From Clostridium pasteurianum (GTDB lineage: Bacteria; Bacillota; Clostridia; Clostridiales; Clostridiaceae): a stretch of DNA of 64,000 nt. Under the pieces are notes generated by a model. It was given only the letters and a program-made list of their open reading frames with translations, was not told where the DNA came from and did no database searches. Of the stretch, positions 59,704 through 64,000 are shown piece after piece; position 1 is the first letter of the stretch; every line of letters begins with the position of its first letter. The position numbers and the translations under genes are program-made. Where the stretch lies: positions 2,852,001 to 2,916,000 of the forward strand of contig NZ_MCGV01000001.1 in the NCBI RefSeq assembly GCF_001705235.1, read 5' to 3'.

Positions 59704-60375
59704 TTGCAGAATTTGGAATTAAATGACGATAACGTTGTATTTGTGCAGGATAAAATTGGTGAGAAGAGTATTGGTTATTACATATTAAAGAGAATCATAG
59801 ATTTGATTGGCTCTTTTTGTGGTATTATATTATTGAGTCCATTTATGCTTTTAATTGCGGTTGCTATCAGAATAGATTCTAAAGGATCTATTATTTTTGG
59901 ACATGAAAGATTAGGATATAAAGGTAAACATATAAAAGTTTATAAGTTTAGAACTATGATAGAAAATGCAGAAGGGGTTCTTAAAAAATTAACACCAGAG
60001 CAAAAGAGAGAATATAAAGAAAATTTTAAACTTGAGCATGACCCAAGAATAACTAAAGTTGGAGATTTTCTTAGAAGGACAAGTTTAGACGAGTTACCAC
60101 AGCTTTTAAATATTTTTATAGGCAACATGACAATAGTTGGCTCTAGACCTATTGTTCAAAAGGAACTACCTAAGTATGGCAAATACGGCAAAAAATTCTT
60201 AAGCGTAAAACCAGGACTTACAGGATTGTGGCAAACTAGTGGAAGAAGTGATACTTCTTATGAAGAAAGGGTTGCGCTAGACATGAAATATATAGATAAT
60301 AGGGGAATATGGTCTGATATAAAAATAATATTAAAAACATTTGTAGTAGTTATTAAAAAAGATGGAGCAAGATAA
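59704..60375 (+). CDS. Undecaprenyl-phosphate sugar-1-phosphate transferase
   Basis: This 223-residue enzyme starts glycan assembly by moving a sugar phosphate to undecaprenyl phosphate at the membrane. It has one N-terminal hydrophobic re-entrant or membrane segment (IDLIGSFCGIILLSPFMLL) and the WcaJ/PglC-type motifs FRTMIENAE, RRTSLDELPQL, SRPIV and KPGLTGLWQTSGRSD. It starts at TTG 59704 after a G-rich site. The sugar (glucose, galactose or other) cannot be told from sequence. Confidence 0.9.
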   Translation: MQNLELNDDNVVFVQDKIGEKSIGYYILKRIIDLIGSFCGIILLSPFMLLIAVAIRIDSKGSIIFGHERLGYKGKHIKVYKFRTMIENAEGVLKKLTPEQKREYKENFKLEHDPRITKVGDFLRRTSLDELPQLLNIFIGNMTIVGSRPIVQKELPKYGKYGKKFLSVKPGLTGLWQTSGRSDTSYEERVALDMKYIDNRGIWSDIKIILKTFVVVIKKDGAR

Positions 60376-60386
60376 GGAGGAATCAT

Positions 60387-61439
60387 ATGCTTTGTGCACT
60401 TATAATGGCTGGAGGTAAAGGAGAAAGATTTTGGCCTCTGTCGACAGATGAGAAACCAAAGCAGTTTTTGCAGCTTTTGGGTGATAAAACAATGATTCAA
60501 ATGACTGTTGAAAGACTTGAAAAGTTAATAAGTATAGAAAAAATTTTTGTTGTAACTGCTGAGAGATATGTAGATATTTTAAAGAAGCAACTTCCAGAGC
60601 TCCCTGAAAGAAATATAATAGTTGAGCCAGTGGGAAAAAACACAGCACCATGTATAGGACTTTCAGCTTTTATGATAAACAAATATTACAAGGATGCATC
60701 TATAGTTGTATTACCATCTGATCACTTAATAGTAAATGACAATAAACTTTTAGATACGATAAAGTCAGCAAATAATTTTGTTGAAGAGAATGATGATTCT
60801 ATAGTTACGTTTGGAATGCAGCCTAACAGACCTGAAACAGGGTATGGGTACATAAAATCAGGAGAAATAAAAGAAAAAGTAAATGGTTTTGAAATAAGAA
60901 AAGTCGATAAGTTTGTAGAAAAACCTAACAGAGAAAAAGCGGAAAGTTACCTTAAAGTAGGAAATTTTCTCTGGAATGGTGGTATGTTTATATGGAAATG
61001 TTCTACAATACTTAAACTTACTGAGAAATATTTAAATAAAACATATAATATTTTAAGGGAAATAGCAATATCAAGTGACAGCGAGTTTAATAATACTCTA
61101 AAAAGAGAATATGTTAATGTAGATGATATATCTGTTGATTATGGAATAATGGAAAAGGCAGATAATATATATGTAATTCCATGTGATTTTGGATGGGATG
61201 ACATAGGAACCTGGCATGCTGTTGAAAGATACAGGGACAAGGATGAAGATAACAATGTATGTGTTGGAGAAATAAAAAGTATAGACAGCAAAAATAATAT
61301 ATTAGTTGGAAAAGAAAAACCAATAGTTGTTGTTGGACTTTCAGATGTATTTGTTGTTGAAAGTGATGATATTATTTTTGTTGGTAGGAAAGATGATATT
61401 GAAAGAATTAAAGAAATTAAGAAAAAAGTAATAAAATGA
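60387..61439 (+). CDS. Mannose-1-phosphate guanylyltransferase
   Basis: The enzyme makes GDP-mannose from mannose-1-phosphate and GTP. The 350-residue product starts with the nucleotidyltransferase signature LIMAGGKGERFWPLST, followed by EKPKQFL, and has FVEKPN and NGGMFIWKCS. It lacks the phosphomannose-isomerase domain found in longer ManC/AlgA proteins. ATG 60387 follows AAGGAGG, 11 bases after the sugar transferase gene. Confidence 0.92.
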   Translation: MLCALIMAGGKGERFWPLSTDEKPKQFLQLLGDKTMIQMTVERLEKLISIEKIFVVTAERYVDILKKQLPELPERNIIVEPVGKNTAPCIGLSAFMINKYYKDASIVVLPSDHLIVNDNKLLDTIKSANNFVEENDDSIVTFGMQPNRPETGYGYIKSGEIKEKVNGFEIRKVDKFVEKPNREKAESYLKVGNFLWNGGMFIWKCSTILKLTEKYLNKTYNILREIAISSDSEFNNTLKREYVNVDDISVDYGIMEKADNIYVIPCDFGWDDIGTWHAVERYRDKDEDNNVCVGEIKSIDSKNNILVGKEKPIVVVGLSDVFVVESDDIIFVGRKDDIERIKEIKKKVIK

Positions 61440-61464
61440 TTATTTTAGATTAGGAGTATATCTG

Positions 61465-62583
61465 ATGAAAATTGCTTTAGTACATGATTGGCTTACAAAT
61501 ATGGGTGGAGCGGAAAGAGTAGTCATAAATTTTAAGGAGTTATATAGGGATGCTCCTATTTATACTACATTATATAATCCAGAAAAGTTGGACGGTGAAC
61601 TACAAAATATTGATGTAAGGACGTCTTTTCTTCAAAGCCCTAAAAATATTAAGAGGGGACACCAGAAGTTACTTCCTTTTATGCCTATGGCATTTGAGAA
61701 CTTTGATTTAAACGAATATGATATTGTTTTAAGCAGCAGTTCTTCATGTGCAAAAGGAGTTATTACAAATCCTAATACGATGCATGTTTGTTACTGTCAT
61801 ACTCCTATGAGGTATGCATGGGAATATTATTATGAATATGCTAATGAATGGGGATTAAATAAATTAAAAGGTAGACTATTAAAGTATGTAATGAATTATA
61901 TAAGAATGTGGGATAAAGTTTCAGCCGATAGAGTAGATTACTTTATAGCTAACTCTGAAAATGTAGCTAAAAGAATATGGAAACATTATAGACGGGAAAG
62001 TGTAGTTATTCATCCTCCTGTAAGATGTAATTTGTTCAATATAAGTGATATTGATGAGGACTATTTTTTAATAGTTTCTAGGTTGGTTCCATATAAAAAA
62101 ATAGATTTGGCGGTGCAAGCTTTTAATGAATTAGGACTTCCACTAGTTGTAATTGGTGGTGGCAAAGATCTAGAAAGATTAAAAACTATGGCCAAAGATA
62201 ATATAAAGTTTTTGGGAAGACAGCCAGATGAAGTTATTAAAGATTATTATTCTAAGTGTAGGGCTTTTATATTTCCAGGAGAAGAGGACTTTGGTATAAC
62301 GCCGCTTGAAGCGCAGGCAAGTGGAAGACCAGTTATAGCATATGGAAAAGGCGGAGCACTTGAGACAGTAGTTGATGGAGTTACAGGGGTGTTCTTTGAA
62401 GAGCAAAATGTAAATGCATTAAAAGTATCCGTTGAAAAATTTGAAAAAATTAAATTTGATAAGAAAATTATAAGAGTTCATGCAGAGGAATTTAGGGAAG
62501 AAGTATTCAAGAAAAGAATAAATGATTTTATTAAGTATAAATTTAACGAATTTAAAAATGATAATCATTGGAAAATGGTATAG
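61465..62583 (+). CDS. Glycosyltransferase, GT4 type (mannosyltransferase-like)
   Basis: The 372-residue cytosolic enzyme would add a sugar to the lipid-linked glycan. It has the GT-B N-terminus (HDWLTNMGGAERVVINF), the donor-site region RLVPYKKIDLAVQAF and the E-X7-E segment EEDFGITPLEAQASGRP. Close association with a GDP-mannose enzyme makes GDP-mannose a reasonable donor; this is an inference. ATG 61465 follows TTAGGAG. Confidence 0.9.
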   Translation: MKIALVHDWLTNMGGAERVVINFKELYRDAPIYTTLYNPEKLDGELQNIDVRTSFLQSPKNIKRGHQKLLPFMPMAFENFDLNEYDIVLSSSSSCAKGVITNPNTMHVCYCHTPMRYAWEYYYEYANEWGLNKLKGRLLKYVMNYIRMWDKVSADRVDYFIANSENVAKRIWKHYRRESVVIHPPVRCNLFNISDIDEDYFLIVSRLVPYKKIDLAVQAFNELGLPLVVIGGGKDLERLKTMAKDNIKFLGRQPDEVIKDYYSKCRAFIFPGEEDFGITPLEAQASGRPVIAYGKGGALETVVDGVTGVFFEEQNVNALKVSVEKFEKIKFDKKIIRVHAEEFREEVFKKRINDFIKYKFNEFKNDNHWKMV

Positions 62584-62656
62584 AAGTTCGTTAATAAGCG
62601 TAAAATTATTGTGCAATTGTGTTAAAAGTATATGGATTGGTCAAATAGGTGATGAA

Positions 62657-63853
62657 ATGAATATAATATTTATATCAATGGAACTGCCATATCCTGCGAA
62701 TTCAGGTGGCAGAATATATACATGGGAAAGATTGAAGCAAATACAAAAACATTCAAATAATATATTTTTGTATACTTTAGCAGAGAATAGTGAAAAAGTA
62801 GAGCTTGAAAAAATAAAAGAAGTTTGTTCAGAAGTAAATATATATAGAAGAGAAAATAAATATAAGAATGCAATTTTAAATTTATTTAAACCGTATTCTG
62901 TCGTATCTAGATATAATAAAAATATGTATTATGATATTGAGAAAATTATTGCAAGTGAAAAGAAAGTAGATTTGATAATTATTGATATTCCAGAGATGAT
63001 TTTAAATTGTCCTGTAAATAATAATATACCTAAAATTATTACACAACATAATATTGAATTTAAAGTGTTTCAAAGTATATACAAAAATTCAAAAAATTAT
63101 ATACATAAGGCAATATTCTATATAGAATATATTAAAATGAAAAGATTTGAGGATAAAATATATAAATCTAATTTAATAAATGGGTTTACGTTCATATCAG
63201 AAAAGGATGCTGAAGTGTTTCAAAATATGTATAATATTAAAAGGTATAATATTACACCACAGGGATATGATGTTGATTTTAATAATGAAAAAAAAATTAC
63301 AATTAATGATGGATGTAAAATTATATTGTTTACAGGTAAAATGAATTATCAACCCAATGTACAAGCAGTTGAGTGGTTTTGTACAAATATATTTCCTCAT
63401 ATCAAGGAAAAAGTTAAGAACTTAAAGTTTTATATTGTTGGGAAAAAACCAACTGATGAAGTTAAAAAATTAGCTAATGATGATATTATTGTAACAGGTG
63501 AAGTGGAAAGTGTAGAACCCTATATTCACAAGGCTGATTTGGTTGTTATACCATTAAAAAGTGGAGGAGGAGTCAAAATAAAATTATTTGAGGCTCTTGG
63601 TAATGGTAAGATTGTTGTTACAACATCTAAAGGAATAGAGGGAACGAAATTTAAAGATAAAATACACGTTATATTGGCTAATGATGAAGAAGGTTTTATA
63701 AATCAATGCTCAAAAATACTAAGTAATCCTGCCGATTATAGCATATTAGTAAAAAATTCTTTAATGTTAATGAAACAAAACTATTCGTGGGATGCAATAG
63801 GCGAAGATTATAATAAGTTTTTGATTAATGTAAAAAATTCTACTGATTTATAA
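62657..63853 (+). CDS. Glycosyltransferase, GT4 family
   Basis: ATG 62657, after ATAGGTG, gives 398 residues beginning MNIIFISMELPYPANSGGRI. A longer frame from 62522 overlaps the upstream gene and has no ribosome site. The C-terminal half has LFTGKMNYQPNVQAVEWF, VVIPLKSGGGVKIKLFEAL and SKGIEG, typical of GT4 enzymes. Base composition is even more AT-rich than its neighbours, as is common in variable polysaccharide clusters. Confidence 0.88.
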   Translation: MNIIFISMELPYPANSGGRIYTWERLKQIQKHSNNIFLYTLAENSEKVELEKIKEVCSEVNIYRRENKYKNAILNLFKPYSVVSRYNKNMYYDIEKIIASEKKVDLIIIDIPEMILNCPVNNNIPKIITQHNIEFKVFQSIYKNSKNYIHKAIFYIEYIKMKRFEDKIYKSNLINGFTFISEKDAEVFQNMYNIKRYNITPQGYDVDFNNEKKITINDGCKIILFTGKMNYQPNVQAVEWFCTNIFPHIKEKVKNLKFYIVGKKPTDEVKKLANDDIIVTGEVESVEPYIHKADLVVIPLKSGGGVKIKLFEALGNGKIVVTTSKGIEGTKFKDKIHVILANDEEGFINQCSKILSNPADYSILVKNSLMLMKQNYSWDAIGEDYNKFLINVKNSTDL

Positions 63854-63957
63854 ATATAAAAAATTTAATTAGTATTTGTATGAGCTTGTACATATGTACA
63901 TTTGTATGGAATTTTAGAATAATTAATGTTATATATGATAGTGGGAAGGTTGGTAAG

Positions 63958-64000
63958 ATGTCTTTAGTATTTATAATTATAGTAAACTATAATGCTTATA
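63958..64000 (+). CDS. Start of a family 2 glycosyltransferase (cut by window end)
   Basis: ATG 63958 opens a frame reading MSLVFIIIVNYNAY before the window ends. The I-I-V-N-Y-N segment is the usual first beta strand of GT2 (rhamnosyltransferase-like) enzymes. GGGAAGG lies 12 bases upstream. It continues the polysaccharide cluster. Confidence 0.65.
   Translation, partial: MSLVFIIIVNYNAY

Noticed and set aside
62522-62656. Extended N-terminus of the last complete glycosyltransferase
   Set aside because: It overlaps the upstream gene, lacks a ribosome site, and the GT4 fold begins at MNIIFIS (62657).

Overview
The window is AT-rich, with purine-rich Shine-Dalgarno sites and frequent TTG/GTG starts. 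It carries zinc-type ribosomal proteins, a butyryl-phosphate pathway (ptb-buk) and sporulation-linked genes (the end of sigH, a cwlD-like amidase, a SleB-type hydrolase). Together these point to a low-GC, spore-forming, butyrate-producing Clostridium. The gene content looks very like Clostridium acetobutylicum, but that is recognition from memory and not a database match.

Layout. 1-5.6 kb: 3' end of sigH, tRNA-Gly and tRNA-Thr, a first tuf gene, then rpmG-secE-nusG-rplK-rplA and an L10-leader-controlled rplJL. 5.6-13.1 kb: rpoB-rpoC. 13.1-18.2 kb: an L7Ae-like gene, rpsL, rpsG, fusA and a second tuf that looks identical to the first. 18.2-34 kb: the fused S10-spc-alpha ribosomal superoperon from rpsJ to rplQ, including secY, adk, map, infA, a KOW-domain gene and rpoA. 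34-38.5 kb: an ECF transporter module (ecfA1-ecfA2-ecfT), truA and rplM-rpsI.

From 38.5 kb the window is a mixture. It holds a phosphate transporter with its DUF47 partner, a CwlD-like amidase and a two-subunit class I fumarase. A sigma-54 activator with an N-terminal HPr domain diverges from ptsI, which has a -24/-12 promoter and three matching upstream palindromes. Next come a TPR membrane protein and a thioredoxin/thioredoxin-reductase pair whose reductase lacks the usual NADPH motifs. An IS3-type orfA remnant follows. A SleB-type hydrolase lies under a c-di-AMP (ydaO-type) riboswitch, close to cdaA-cdaR, which make and regulate c-di-AMP. A flavoprotein, ptb-buk, a VanZ-like protein and the start of an exopolysaccharide glycosyltransferase cluster close the window.

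The most unusual structure is a family of at least three long palindromic elements (about 38.6-38.8, 50.3-50.5 and 51.06-51.22 kb). All share an asymmetric tail: a conserved GGAGTAAAGCAA-like linker plus a small hairpin. Their stem sequences differ, but pairing is kept. Two of them overlap the TAG stop codons of trxB and the sleB-like gene and face each other across the IS remnant. I do not recognise this family. The second most interesting item is the regulator's HPr domain, which keeps the phosphorylatable His15 and Arg17 but has Asp at the position of regulatory Ser46.
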